A DNA stretch of 64,000 nt. It comes from Acanthopleura granulata. Taxonomy: Eukaryota > Mollusca > Polyplacophora > Chitonida > Chitonidae. Position 1 is the stretch's first letter. Each line of letters starts with the position of its first letter. Positions 10,290 to 23,700 of this stretch are shown here, one piece after another. The DNA lies in assembly GCA_016165875.1 (NCBI GenBank), contig JABBOT010000002.1:15703125-15767124 (forward strand). Reading direction: 5' to 3'. The translations under genes and the position numbers were made by a program. The notes beneath the pieces are model-generated. The model was not told the DNA's origin and did not search any database. It worked only from the letters and a program-made list of their open reading frames with translations.

Positions 10290-13200
10290 TGCCACACGAT
10301 TACTCTCTCAATGTTATAACCACGCGCGACAAAAAAATAAGTAGGCCATCTGTTCTTGAATGTGTGTCACGAACGTAATAACGGACTGCGTGTGCCATGC
10401 GGTCAATCAAGTAATGTCAATAATAATAGCTGTGTCGTATATCAAAGATTGGCTATGTATCAAGCAGTAAATAAAGTTTAGACCTACATGATAGAGGCCT
10501 AAGGAAGTAAGCAAACAATTTATTTTAAATTTAGCTCTACTCAGTGTCTGTATATACACCTTGTGTACTTCTTTAATTATGTCGTTATCTCGAATAGTTT
10601 ATACTAGACCCTGGCCGACGTGAAGGTGGTTTGATCTATGAATGTTGGAAGCTGATGCAGCAAAGCCTACCGGGGAAACCTCCCCCCAAAGGGGTATCTG
10701 ACAGACATCCTGACTTAAAACCGCAGCGTGCCTGAGGAATGAGGAACAGTTCCACGTGGTCTTGGAGACAACTTTTTCGCAGGCCCTGAAAACTCATGAC
10801 GGATCTGTATTTACATAGTTGCTTGACCACAGCCAGTTAAGAACTTTCTCTGTCATAATTATTGTGATCAGTTTGTGAGCAGAGGACACCAGAGTACCCG
10901 TCAGAGGCAAACTGAAACCACCGACCCTTTGACAGGTTAGCCGATTGACGCGCTTTCCGTCTTTAAAAGACTCTAGAAATACCTTGACCAAGGCCGGAAT
11001 TGAATCTGCACCTAACATATACCAGCGTGCGGGAACCGCGCTCTTTTCACCACAGGGCCAGGCACCTAACGGGACTTTACCTATGCACCTGGCCCCAACA
11101 CCATATTGAATATATAGGCTATACTGTATGTGTGACAACTGGTGAGGGTCATGTTGATGTTTCTATTTTTTATTTCTTTGATTTTTGTTTAATGCCATCA
11201 TCAAGAATTTTTCATTTACATGCAGATAATGGCGGTCAATTTTGTGATGAGGGAAACAGAAATACCCGGAGTTAACCAGCAACCTCGGTGTGTTGCTGCA
11301 GGGCAAATTCTTCCACATGTGACAATCACTAATTTAAGGTGCGCAGCTGACTTAAGCGATTGCCGTGTAAGACAACAGGAGAAAGCGTGCTTATGTCAAT
11401 CATTTCGGGTCACTCCTTCCCATACTCTCTAGATAACATACTTTACATTCAGCCTTCGCATGGTTTCGTACTTTCATAGGGCTGGGCTTTCCTAGATATG
11501 CAAACCCTTGAGCACATCACCAGGTATATGTCTTACATCACGGAGCACTGGGCACATTTTCGGCTATTCTGTGGATTAGTTTGAGTATTTTAAATGTATG
11601 CCATCATTTTTATAAGTTTTCAATGAGTCTAGCAAATACAATCAGGTGTCTGTCTGCCAGAACGAAGATGTGACGTTATTAAGATTTGATTTAGACCAAA
11701 GTACGATGAATGAAAGCCACAAATGCCGGAGGGTGACAAACGTTCATTTCATTATCTTAGGCCTTAAAATATTTGCTGTTAATGGACGCCAATTGTTAAT
11801 AAAAAACGAAATTTTGAGGAAAATAACCAAAAAACTCCAGGGAAATTTATTGGGCCTACCTACAGACATCATCTTGATCTATGGTAATTTTCCAGAATCT
11901 GGAAAACTTTAAAATCCATAAGTGGACGAATTCCTACATATATTTTTTCCAAATCTGTAGCAATCAGTTCTCAGGATGAAGCCATGTACCAAGTTTCAAT
12001 TCAATAAGATGCTGAATAAAAGTCCAGAAGAAATAATCTTCACTGGTAGTGATCAATAACAAATTCACTGAATGCTTTGTTTAGCTTCACTAATTTTGAT
12101 GTCTAAGATATTAGATATTACATATTATTCTTCAGCAATCCTGGCTGATACAACAACGTACCTGTGAATATCTGTGCTTGGAGATCACACATGGCCTCAA
12201 CTACTCCCAAAAACTCATAGAACACCACTGTTCAAAGCCAGACTGAGCGTAGGCAGATATTAACTGCAGGTTTGTAGTATTATTGCATCTTCATACCGCA
12301 CTTTAATCACCATGAACTTGTCAGAGAACATTATAGGCACATGACTAACTTGCTGGTGTGAAGCTATAGTCAGTATCATGAGGTCTAGATTCAAACACCT
12401 ACCAGTTAAGTACAGGACTACAGTTTACAACAATTATACTCTCCACCACTTGAGTGAATACATAAACCATCATTCAACTACAGGGTGAAACATGCATAAA
12501 TGAAATCAGGCCACTGTAAAATGTAGTGTTTAAATTTTATCTCTGTTATTACATTTCACATATATATAACAGACACTGTTAAAGTGAAGCAAATTGTGTT
12601 TTGTATGTAAACAGTTGTATTCACATTAACAATTAAAAAATTTCTCATCACTGAGCAAGATATACAGTTTATGACAGTCCAAAAATATTATAAATTACTT
12701 TCTGGCAACACACTCATAATTGATTTCAAAATATTATATTCACATGTAGCAATCTCCAGTAGATAACCTTATCCAGTAACAAACAGTGTTGTTTATCATT
12801 ATAGCAGGCTGGTCTTTCTGACGCCTGCAAGTGCTGCTTTCGCTTTACTGCACTGCCATCACTCCCCAACCTACATGGATTCGACTTGGTTAAGCTTTGC
12901 CTCTAATGATCTTTATTTGCTCCAAACCAGCATTCATCAAAGAAAATGTCTGATGTGTCCATCAAAATTATTTGGTGCATACTGAGGATAAATGGGAATG
13001 CAAATCTGTAGACGTTGAGATCAAGTTTTTACTTTTCTGACAATCAATTCAACCATGAGCCCCATAAACCTTTCTGGGATTCAAGTCTTCTGTACGAACA
13101 TTTGCTAGTGGTAGCAGTCATGTAGAGTGAGCACAGGGAGTAGAGCATGCACTCTGTGGAGAGTGCTCATCGGTATGTACATGGATGGAATGTGAAGTCA

Positions 13201-13361
13201 AGGGAGATAATGCCAAAGTCACACTCAGGGGCGATAACCTTGAAGCCATTTTGGACGGATCAATCTAGATTTACTTTTCCCCATCTACCCCTGCCAATAA
13301 GCTCTGACGAATAATGTAGGAAACAAGAGATTCAACCACAACGAGGATAAGATGGTGTGAT
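10290..13361. other. Intergenic stretch between the second CH gene and MFI
   Basis: About 3 kb without a supported gene. It contains degenerate SINE-like family 2 sequence at about 10860-11100 and 11165-11330. The region from 12.9 kb to 13.36 kb is likely MFI 3' UTR: an AATAAA on the minus strand occurs at 12912-12917. The open frames at 10794-11138 and 11646-11912 show no recognisable domain. Confidence 0.5.
12912..12917 (-). terminator. Candidate polyadenylation signal for MFI
   Basis: AATAAA on the minus strand, about 445 bp beyond the MFI stop codon. Position and orientation fit a 3' end, but the hexamer is common in AT-rich DNA. Confidence 0.3.
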
Positions 13362-16300
13362 TCATCTCTGCATTTGGAACATGTGTTCGCTCAGGGAGAC
13401 CGGCGTGTTTTCCCGTGCAGACTGTCTAGGGGAGAAGCGTGCGGACGGTTCCACGGATAACGTCAGCTCAAAAGGATCAGCGTTGTTTGAGGAAACCTTC
13501 AGCCGATCCTCTGCAAGAAAATAGTGTGGATGGATTTTCAGATGGGTTAAAATCTCATATACGCCAACAATACTCACATCAACATAAATCCATTCACATA
13601 CAATTCAGTAATCCCTTACATACAACACATGACCCAAAGTATGAAGACAACATATGTATGTAAACATCAGAACAAAACAAAAGGAACAATCCCTGTAATT
13701 CTGGAATCACTCTGGTGAGCTGTAATATTGGTGCATCACTATGTTGTTTTCATGTCTACTATGGCAATGTACAACTTACCAATAGGTTTTTCCGAGTTTG
13801 CACTGGTTGCAATCTCCTTCCACGATGTCATATATCTATGTAGAGGAAATAAATATACAAAAGCTGAATTACAATACAATCCAGCAAAGGCAAAGTAAGG
13901 CAAATGGGTCAATACCACACAACCTTATAGTTTAAGATACATAGATACATGTTTTTACCCCACTGTTAAGAATTTCTTAACCCATGTGATGGCAGTCAGT
14001 TTTAGGATGGAGGAAACAGTAGTGTCTGGTGTAAACCAGTGACCTTTGGCAAGATACCGACACTTTCCCCAGCGCCAGAGGCATATATGTGCACATCATT
14101 TTTGTGGAAGATATATTCATGAAATTCCATGATTGCGAAATGGCCACACTGATGTTGTAAACCAATTATTCTCCTTAAGGCCCCACAAGCAGTGAGGGCA
14201 CGAGAATCTACAATCATAACTGTCTGAGGTCAGGAACAAGAGTGGTGTGAAATACCCTATCCTGGTGAATTTCTCACAATATTCCTATGATGGCAATATG
14301 AATGGGGCAGGATACAACTTACCCTGACAGCTCGCATAAACCTAGGAATATTTCTCTTTTACATGAAAAAAGTCGGTATCACGTGAGGAGATATCAGGCG
14401 TCAGACTACAACTCCCCAGAAGATAAATGTTTAAGATCACTATACATGACATAAGTGAATTGTAAGTTGCAGCACTACATCAGCTGAACTCAACTATTTG
14501 GGGCAAGCCTTTGCTGCTTTGCGTTAATACATAAATTTGAGCATATTAGCCCTTAAAGTTTGATAGGGTCCAAAAACACACCTGTCAACGATGGTATTTA
14601 TCCCTTAAAGAATTACACTGAACGAACTTATATTTGAATCAGGTTTCCAGTGACATAATATGCCATAAGACACGACAGTTTTTATTTTTATATACAAAAA
14701 CCAACACAACCAGACACGATTGCAACATTGAAAATTGTAAACTCATAAAGTTGTACGATATCTTACTCTTCAAAGTTAAGACTGGTTGTCCAGTCAAGTA
14801 ACTCATCCACTTCCCACTCCTCCAGAGCGTCATAGCCTTCACGATCTACCGTGGCCACCATGCCTGCTGCAGCTCCCTCTATTAATCGAATCGTCTCCTT
14901 GTCCTCAGATTTCGCCTTCAGTAGCCCATCTTTGTACCTGTAAACATGTCCAGCCATGTCATATTCACATGAGCTTTTAGCTGAAGTACACTGATACGAA
15001 TAGAAAAACAGAGTAAACTGGTTTATCCCATTGAATAAGACTGTATACAAGTATTGAAATAAGCCAATATAGCAGTCTACCTAACAGATGACAATTTCCT
15101 ATAAATAAAGGAAAAGTTTTTAAACCACACTTACATCTTTTTCATCCATTGTATTTTTTTGGCCTTCTTTTTCTTTTCCAAATCTTGCCTTCTCTGAAGC
15201 TATAACAGAACAGTCGCATCAAACTGAATCGCTTTGGTGAATGTCAACATACAGGTTTACATATATGCCATCACGAAGTATCACTGATGGCACAGTTTCA
15301 GCTATGTAATACATATTTTGGAACGGACGAAAATATAACATAAATATGGTCATTCATCACAATCTGAATGTCACAAAGCTTTTTTTCTAAGTACTTCCTC
15401 TATGAAAGACCTGTTAGTTTTTATGTCATGACTTTGGATATATGTGTACAAGAGTTGTTATACAATGCACACATATACCATTACTTGCATGTACCTACCA
15501 CTGTGGACAGCACAATGAGTATTACAATGTTACAGTGTTATGTACAACACATTAAAGCACAATAGATCTACATTACAAGGAGTTTATACTCAGCGGAAAC
15601 TCAGAGGAAATGGAACTCTCATACTACACCTACCAATAATGAGTGCAAATATAACTGCCCTACCTTGTTGTGATGAAAGTCCACCTTCTTTCTGGAGGAC
15701 TCCCATGTCAGTGGATCATTCATGATGTGTTGTATCAGTCGGTCAGACACCAGTCTCCAGCCATTGTTCTCCACTCTCTCATACCAACCTTCCCTGTCTG
15801 CAAGATTATTACAAAGTCAAAGAATGGTCATACATGTAGGTATGTATTAAGTGAATTATGATTTGCTGACTGACCCAGATGGAAGAGCTGGCATCAGAAA
15901 TATTGGGTACAGTTCTGAAAATCTCATCAGTTTCATCCGCATCATTTCTCCAAGTCTCTCATTTTTTGTTTCTCTGTTCTCTGTCAAAGATGGACTGATT
16001 GATTGGTGTTAAACTAATTTCACTTATACAGCACCTGAGAGTTTTAAGGGAGGAAAAAACTGAAATGCCCCATGCACACCACTGGCACTTGGCAAATCTA
16101 TAAACAAATTTGCCAGCCTTTCATCCCATCAGCCTGTTTTTCCAACAGATAAACATTATCTTTCTACTGAGTAGTCCCCACTATAACCAGGAATTCAGTT
16201 GTACTTACAAAAATAACCTACCCGTCTGAATCGTGTTCGTCCTGTTGTTTATGTCTCTTATGTTGATCTTCTTAGCTGCAGCTTTGGTGTAGTCCTTTGG

Positions 16301-19300
16301 GCTATTGGCACACATGTCTACTATAGGTCGATGGGTGAAGATCTTGTAGTAGATATTGGGTGGGAATTTAAACTAAACAGAAAAAAACATCATGATAAAC
16401 AAGCATGTCTAATATCAACTATACATTACTTTCAGGTTTTTGAAATTCATCAATAATTACACTTGAGGATTTACATTCATGATTTGTTTAATCATAATGA
16501 TAATATATTAGATACTGTTAACTGTAGCCACTTCGGTCCAGGAGGACCAAAATTCTGCCAAAAATAAAAAAACCAAAAAAAAAAAAAAATTCAAGGGTTG
16601 CCCTGTTTAATGCAGTTTAATTATGTGAGTTCATGTATTTCATTTATACTATGACCCTTGTGTTTATATATACACTCAGACATGCAGCCAAATTTGTTAC
16701 AAGGCCAGTGGCCTGAAATACTTGCATTTTATATAACTTTTCCAGTGTGGTCCACATTAGCACCACTATACACACAAACATCTGTATGCATGTAGCATGA
16801 ACATAAAGCTGCTGATACCCCAATTCCTCAACCTTTCCATGTGTGAAAGAACAACTTCCCATGCAATTTATGTACATTTTTAACTTGATACTGGAGAAAA
16901 AACTACATTGGTTGGATGGGCCCATTTCAGGGCAGCATGAAAATATTCAGAATATGCTGGAGTAAACACAATTCAGTACTTACACCTGCCAAACGAAAGC
17001 GAACATGAACACCTAAGCCTGGGTCCAGTAATTTGGCCTCATTAGGGTTGATACAGCGCAGCATTAAACTGGGGTCACCTCGGGTTTTGAAGTTGATAAG
17101 ATCCCGGTAGTACTTGTACACCTGTATGTCCTGAAATTACAAACACCTTATCATTACCAATCTCGTATTTTGTATCCAGTCATCAGATATATAAAATGAA
17201 TGAGGTAAATTTGAACAAGTCAGACAACCGCAACTCAGAAGGAAACAACCGAGATACATGTATCAATAGGTACCGATACCTTCATCTACTGATGTGTTGA
17301 TCAGTTGGTTGTCTTAATCACTACGATGAGATGATGTCACATTTCCTTTGACAAAATTATCAAATTTACTGTTTAATTTATCTATCTGAGCATATGATGG
17401 GTATTAAATATTGTGCTGTCAGGAATGTTTTACATACACTAATCTGGTATGATATAACCTTAAAATGAAGCTGGTACATGTATGAGCACAGGGGCAAACA
17501 ATTACACCATTATACCAGAGGAACTTTGTTATGTGAAGCTATTGCAGATGCATTTACAGGACCATTTGAAATTGTGACTGAAGCATCAAGAGGAATATCA
17601 ATAGCACTTCAGTTCAGAGAAACTACAGAGTTTTTGGTTCAATGGATCAATAGCACTTCAGTTTAGAGAAACTACAGAGTTTTTGGTTCAATGGATCAAT
17701 AGCACTTCAGTTTAGAGAAACTACAGAGTTTTTGGTTCAATGGATCAATAGCACTTCAGTTTAGAGAAACTACAGAGTTTTTGGTTCAATGGATCAATAG
17801 CACTTCAGTTTAGAGAAACTACAGAGTTTTTGGTTCAATGGTTCAACAAGAATTGCTCGATAAACTTACAATATGCCTTCTCCAGGCCCTCTGTATAACA
17901 GTAGCAGCCTCAACAGGAGTGAGGATGATTTGTCGCTTTGGCTTAGGGGGGGAAACAGATTTATCTGCTTCTTGACTTGGCAACTGTCTGACACCTTTCA
18001 CCTTCACTCTCTTCCACCAGTTTTGTATAAAATTGGCACAGAACTCATCAAATCTTCATAAGAAAAAAGTTCATAAAAAAACAATGAAAACCCTTAAAAC
18101 ATTGGGGCAAAATCAGCTCACTGTTGTAAATGCATGACATTTATTCCAGATACAAAGGTGCCACATGTAATTCTAAGACAAAATTTCATAAATATCTTTG
18201 AATAATTAAATTAACAAGACTTCACTGAATCTAGATACAGGAACAGTAACACATGAGGTGAAAAAATATAAAAAAAAAATATATATTTGCTTCTCTGGCA
18301 GGCTTTTCAAGTGTGACTCTGTAAGTTAGTCCCTCTCGCTAACACTGGGTTAGTGAAGCATCCTTTGCCTTAACACTGGCATGCTATCCATTAACATGGG
18401 CCATTCAATTAACAAGGGGCCTGATTGTGAAGGCAAACTGAAACCTTAGCAGGAGGACGTTGCAGCTAGTTCATATTATTTACACCTTAACTTACAAAGC
18501 AATTTCTGACTTTGGTACTCCAGCCTTTCTCATGGTGATAACATAATTCTTGTAATACTGCTCCAACCGAAGACGAGCTTTGGACTTTTTGGGCTGAAAT
18601 AAAGAAAATTAAAAAATTTATTATATTTCAAAAACAGCTGACATAGTTCATAGATACCTGGGTTGTCTGTCAATGTTATTTTCAATTTACGTGCTTCCAC
18701 AAACGTAAGGGCCAAACAATTTCAGTCATTTTACATGCATAGTGAGCGGTGACCCATACCAATATAGACATAAACCACCCAACATTTTTCCACAGTGCAA
18801 AGTATAACCCACACTTCAGAAATATCTTACATATTTTCATTTATAGACATCTTATTCCTTGTAGAGATGCATTTAGATGAGGATCATGCATGTCTTCAGG
18901 GTAAAACTTTGGCTAGCAAATACTGAAACTCACCACTGTAAAGTCATAAAGTCTGGCTATGTGGTGTTTACTTCCTCCATACACAGCCACATTACTCACA
19001 CCCGGTCCACAGATTTCAAACAACTTACATCTGCAAAGCAAATCAAGGAGGGCTTATATGATGGTGATTAGGTTTACAGGTGGAAAAAAACTGGAGAGCG
19101 TGGCATGAACCACCTAACTTTGGCAAGTTACTAATGAACTTTGTGACATGTGATGTACAGATATGCACACCATACTGGTGGAAGAAAAAATGGTCTTCAA
19201 GGAATGTTTGACAGTGCAAAAGGCCACACAAGCATCTCACACTGCTTATTGCCACAAAGGTTTCACAAGCAATCCCTAACCACAAGACTATTGTTCCGTA

Positions 19301-20776
19301 CCATTTAGGATGTAAATCCTGACACGTATAAATTAAAAAATGTACTATGAGGTTTCAAAAAATCAGAACTTGAGGAATATAATCAGAATACCAGTATATA
19401 AAGCTCACCTTGATCTATAACCCCTCCAAAGTCTCTGGATTTCTAATGCAGCACTGATTTGGCCTTCATCACTCTGCGGTTGAAGTTTGATTAGTTCCTA
19501 TAAAACACAACATTCATTACCAATCAGTGATATAAACCAAATCTCTTAAAAGGTAAAATAACTCATTACTCACACAGACCATGCCATTCATTCTCACATA
19601 AACTTGTTCATGAGGTTCTATTACGTACAAAGTAGATTTCAACCATTTGTGCTGGTCCTCATTTTCCAAACCAATTTTGCCAGTATTATTTACGCTGAAT
19701 CAGTGAAGTTTGTAACCAGTCTTACCTGGCGCTTGGACTTTCCCGCAGAAGCTAGTTTCAGGGATTTGAACTTAGTTCCCTCTGAAACACAAAACATGTA
19801 CCAAAAAACAGTGTAAATAAAAACAAATGATATGATATTTAAGAAAGATAAATACTACAAGCCAGCAGTCATTCCATTCAGTCAAACATTTATGTCTACA
19901 ACAAACATCTGTTGTGCAATATCATGACATTTCTTGAGTGTTTAAGACTTAGACATCTAGGAACTTCTTGTCTAACTTGTACGGTATACCTTCCCATGTT
20001 ACCCTTCACCTCATCGTCACTGGTGAAGTGGCTTTCAAACAGTTTATTCAACATTATAAAGGAGAATGAACACATTGCATATATAATTAAATCATCGATG
20101 TGTCAACAATTTAACCCCCTCACTAAACCAGCAAGAAGTGGATTGCATTAGACCATTGAAACTTCACTGCTAGTTTCCCGTTACTACCCTCATGTATTTT
20201 TACTACCTGCATCATTTTTTTTATTATTTCCAATTTTTTTCATTATTTACCCGTTGTTTAGCAACTCACAGCTTCATTAACAGAATACGTTTTAGAACTT
20301 TGCTCTTTTTTAACCCCTGCAACTTGTTGTCATTGCAAAGGATGAAGCTTTGTCTGGCCACGGTCTAAAACTTGTTGGGGAATTGATACAGGCAGGTAAC
20401 TGTAAAACTAAGTCAATTAGTTCGGTACTGGTATACAAATAATGAAAAATAAAAACTGGGAACCCACCCGCATCCTCATGAAAAATTCTCATGACAGGAA
20501 ACAAGCAATCAAGTTTCCTTAGCCTCATGCAGCCTCACTAATCAAGTCACTACTGTTTACATCAAGAATACATCAGGCTATTCTGCAAGCCAGGGATTCT
20601 GCCCTGCATGTTGAATAATATACAAGCGAGGATTCGATCCAATACCAATTAGACTAAATTGGCCATTATTTCAACATTAATTTTGGATATTATCAAAATC
20701 ACAATCTCTCACCTTGTAATTGCGACTTATCTATAATTTCCTTTAGCACATGCGAAGGTAAGTCCTCAAACATCAT
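13362..20776 (-). CDS. MFI: MFI (C11orf65) orthologue, IQ-motif mitochondrial fission inhibitor
   Basis: Thirteen exons join in phase to 486 residues and a TGA: 20713-20776, 19726-19781, 19409-19497, 18934-19030, 18496-18593, 17870-18053, 16984-17130, 16222-16372, 15664-15797, 15135-15199, 14767-14937, 13780-13835, 13362-13510. The C-terminal two thirds follow human C11orf65/MFI closely: INPNEAKLLDPGLGVHVRFR, FPPNIYYKIFTHRP, WYERVENNGWRLVSD, RRQDLEKKKK, EWEVDELLDWTTSLNFEEY and SWKEIATS. Human MFI (about 313 residues) is reported to restrain DRP1-dependent mitochondrial fission. This version has about 185 extra N-terminal residues, including a clear IQ motif IQRLWRGYRSR (about 60-70) before the conserved IQ (VIQRAWRRH, about 187-195), which suggests calmodulin or light-chain binding. 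The start is the first of two adjacent ATGs at 20774-20776. Intron 6 carries a 49-bp tandem array. Confidence 0.9.
13950..14220 (+). repeat. SINE-like family 2 copy in MFI intron 11
   Basis: It shares GATGGCAGTCAGTTTTAGG, ACCAGTGACCTTTGGCAAG and a run through GCATATATGTGCAC with copies near 19060, 25830 and 33960. It lies in the intron between the exons at 14767-14937 and 13780-13835. Confidence 0.55.
16000..16115 (+). repeat. Degenerate SINE-like fragment in MFI intron 8
   Basis: It has the pattern GTGTTAAAC, TTTCACTTATA, a GGGAGGAAAAAACTG segment, then CACTTGGCAAAT, matching the opening and middle of family 2 but diverged. It lies between MFI exons 8 and 9. Confidence 0.35.
17603..17847. 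repeat. 49-bp minisatellite, five near-identical copies, in MFI intron 6
   Basis: The unit begins AGCACTTCAG and ends GGTTCAATGGATCAAT. Five copies follow head to tail; the middle three appear identical. The array stops about 22 bp from the exon 6 donor. The first unit differs by one base (GTTCAG against GTTTAG) and the last diverges at its end. Confidence 0.95.
19060..19300 (+). repeat. SINE-like family 2 copy in MFI intron 3
   Basis: Contains CTTTGGCAAGTTACTAATGA, GATGTACAGATATGCACACC, a TTCAAGGAATGTTTGACAG segment and GGCCACACAAGC. The same ordered blocks occur near 25830 and 33960. Confidence 0.6.
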
Positions 20777-23700
20777 GGCAGTTTTGTTTACCGGCTTGAT
20801 CAACTTTTAAGGCATTGATATCAGTTCATCTTGAAATGGGTTATCTTACACAAGCCACCTTACAAATAGAGAGAGGACATATTATTTCTTCACCCAGACA
20901 GAAGTATTGATGATAATTGCATCAAATCGAGCACCAGATTTTTTGTCCCAGATAATTACTCGAACACAGCGACACGAATTCTCGGTTGCTAATTTAAACT
21001 GTCATGGCCACCTGAGAAACGAAAGCCCCACATTATTACCGGTATGAAAGGAGAGCTCTATTAAAGAAAGATAACTGTGTAGACACTAAGGCGATGGAGG
21101 CTCAGACAGGAGGAGAGGAACTGGTTAACCATATATAGTGTTGCTTGATAAATCAAAACGAATGTGTCGGGTTATAAATGGCAAATATATGTACATGTAA
21201 TTTGATGATTACAACAATTTTAAAGACAAAACTGTAGCTCTTTTTCATGAGGAGAGTGGTAGAGCATTTAAAGTTCACTTACCCAATATTGTTTGCAATT
21301 GGAAAGGTATGTTAATCACAGATCCTTAAGCATTTTAGAAAGAAAGTAAAGGCGTTCTGTTTGACAAAAAAACAAAAAAAAACAACAAAAAACACCTGTT
21401 TCCAATAAAGCTATGCCTTGAGCCACCTTGTGATATAGCTGTTCTGGATTAGCCTGGAGCTGCCCACTGCCTCCAACCTTCCCCACTGTACCTTTCTGTC
21501 CATTAGAATATGAAAGAATGGAGAGCTGCAGTTCCAAATTTAAAAACAATTCAACCCAAATCATGAACTGATACACTGCTGTGTTGGGCCACTACAGTTT
21601 GTGGACATTTTCTGCCCTAGTTGCTCATCCACAGTAATAGGGTGAATGAACACAGTCATCTTGGGACAAAACAGATGTAGAGTAAATTTTGAAATCCTCG
21701 AGTTGAAATCTCTACCTGTATATTTGGGTCGACTGTCATGAGATATGCCTAAAGATCTTCATCAAATGTTTCAAGCAAATACTGAGCTGAGACCGTAAAG
21801 AAGGTTATAAATCTATCCACATTAAAGACAATTTCAATTTACAACAAAGTCGATTTTTCGTTTTTGTTTTGGAATATGTTTATTGACAAATGTGAAAACA
21901 GGTGATTGTCTCAATGAGATTAGGTTCTGGTGTACTTGGCAAGCATTATTCAACCAGAAAGAGCCACAATGTGCATACTGGAACATGTAAAGAGACAGGT
22001 AGGTGAATTCTTTTTACAATAAAATGAACATGTCTTGTCAGACTACAAGTAGATAAATATTACAAGGTGTATCTCGATGCTGTGACCGTAACACACCAGT
22101 TTCTCTTGAACCTTCTGCTAGGTAATGCTTTATTATACAAGTGGTGCATAAACTGTGTGCATCTGGAAAAGTTTGGATGCCTGACAGATTTTAGATCATA
22201 CAGTTGTAACCAGACCCTCAGGCACTGGATTTGAACACACCACATGTCAAACTAGTCAACACTGGTAGCTAGTTTTCTTCGACGTTGATAAATCAACTCA
22301 ACAAAAGCTCTCTACCATCACAAGTACAGGACCTTGCCTGACAGACTTTAGATTATGCAGTTGTAGCCAGACCATCAGGCGCTGGATTTGAACACACCAA
22401 ATGCCAAACCAGTCAACACTGGTAGCTAGTTTTCTTCGACGTTGATAAATCAACTCAACAAAAGCTTTCTACCATCACAATATAATGACAAAGACAAAAG
22501 CTTTTGTTCACCAATGTGTACCACCATACATACATGTACATATTACCTTGTGAACACATTTTCTGCTGATTTAATTTAGGATCAAGACAGATGTTCTGTC
22601 TTCATCCCAGGTTTAACATGTTGATCATAAACATTAATGCCAGGCCTCTCAACGATCGTGAAATACAACTACCATTATTACTTGTAACTAGGATACATAT
22701 GACTAGCATTTGCTGGGCACAAATCAGAGTGTTCTAATCATACATTACCTACAAAACTGATGAGAAGTTTTCAGTTTTCTTTGTGACAAATTCATTTTCA
22801 CTATGATCACCAAAATTACACTAAAATATTTTGGCATAATCCTGGAAGTCATCTATTTAATGATAATACTAAGGTAAACAGAATTTACAGGAAGTAGAAT
22901 TTTATAAACCCATGGATCAAACACTCATGTATGTTTTTATATTTGTGAATACTGGCAATATTATGTATATCTATGAAGATACCTGATTACAATAAACACA
23001 CGGCACGATTTTTTCAGCTTCATGTTTTTACACAATTCTACAGGTTTAAAAATTGGGTTTGGATTCTCAGGTTTAAAAATATTCCAAGTTAGAATCCAAA
23101 CAATTCAGATTTCGCTGAGCAAAACATAAAACCTACAACTAAAGACGCAGATGTTGTCGCCTGAAACATGTAAATGCTATTATACTACCTGAATAATTTA
23201 CTACAGTGATCTCCACTTCAAAGGTCTCCACTTAGATCTGAGAGCTGTTTAATTCTTCCCAGCTTAGTCTTACTTAATGTGGAAGCAAAGCTGGGAACAT
23301 GGCAGACCGAGCTCCCCTATATCTTGAAATTCAAAAAGCTGTGACATTACAGGCTAAACTATACCATTTACAACAAGACAAATATTATGATATGTCCACA
23401 AGTCTGCCACAAGCAAACTGTAAACCTGAAGCTCCATATGAAACTGACAATACATGGGCAATGTGAGTTACACAAACAGTCCACAAACCACGGAAAAATG
23501 TGCTGCTGAAAAATAATACCAGCAAAACAGAATTGCCAGCGAAAAAAATAAAACAAAACAGAAAAGGTGTTCTCAACACCTTAAAAAAAATAAATATCAA
23601 ACGTACTGTGTATAATATTGGAACACAGGAACCATTTTCATCAACATAGAGAGATCATGAAAACTACACTTCTAGTGAGAGGACAACAGGAGGTGACAAA

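Noticed and set aside
10794..11138. 114-codon open frame on the minus strand
   Set aside because: It overlaps degenerate SINE-like sequence and encodes no recognisable domain.
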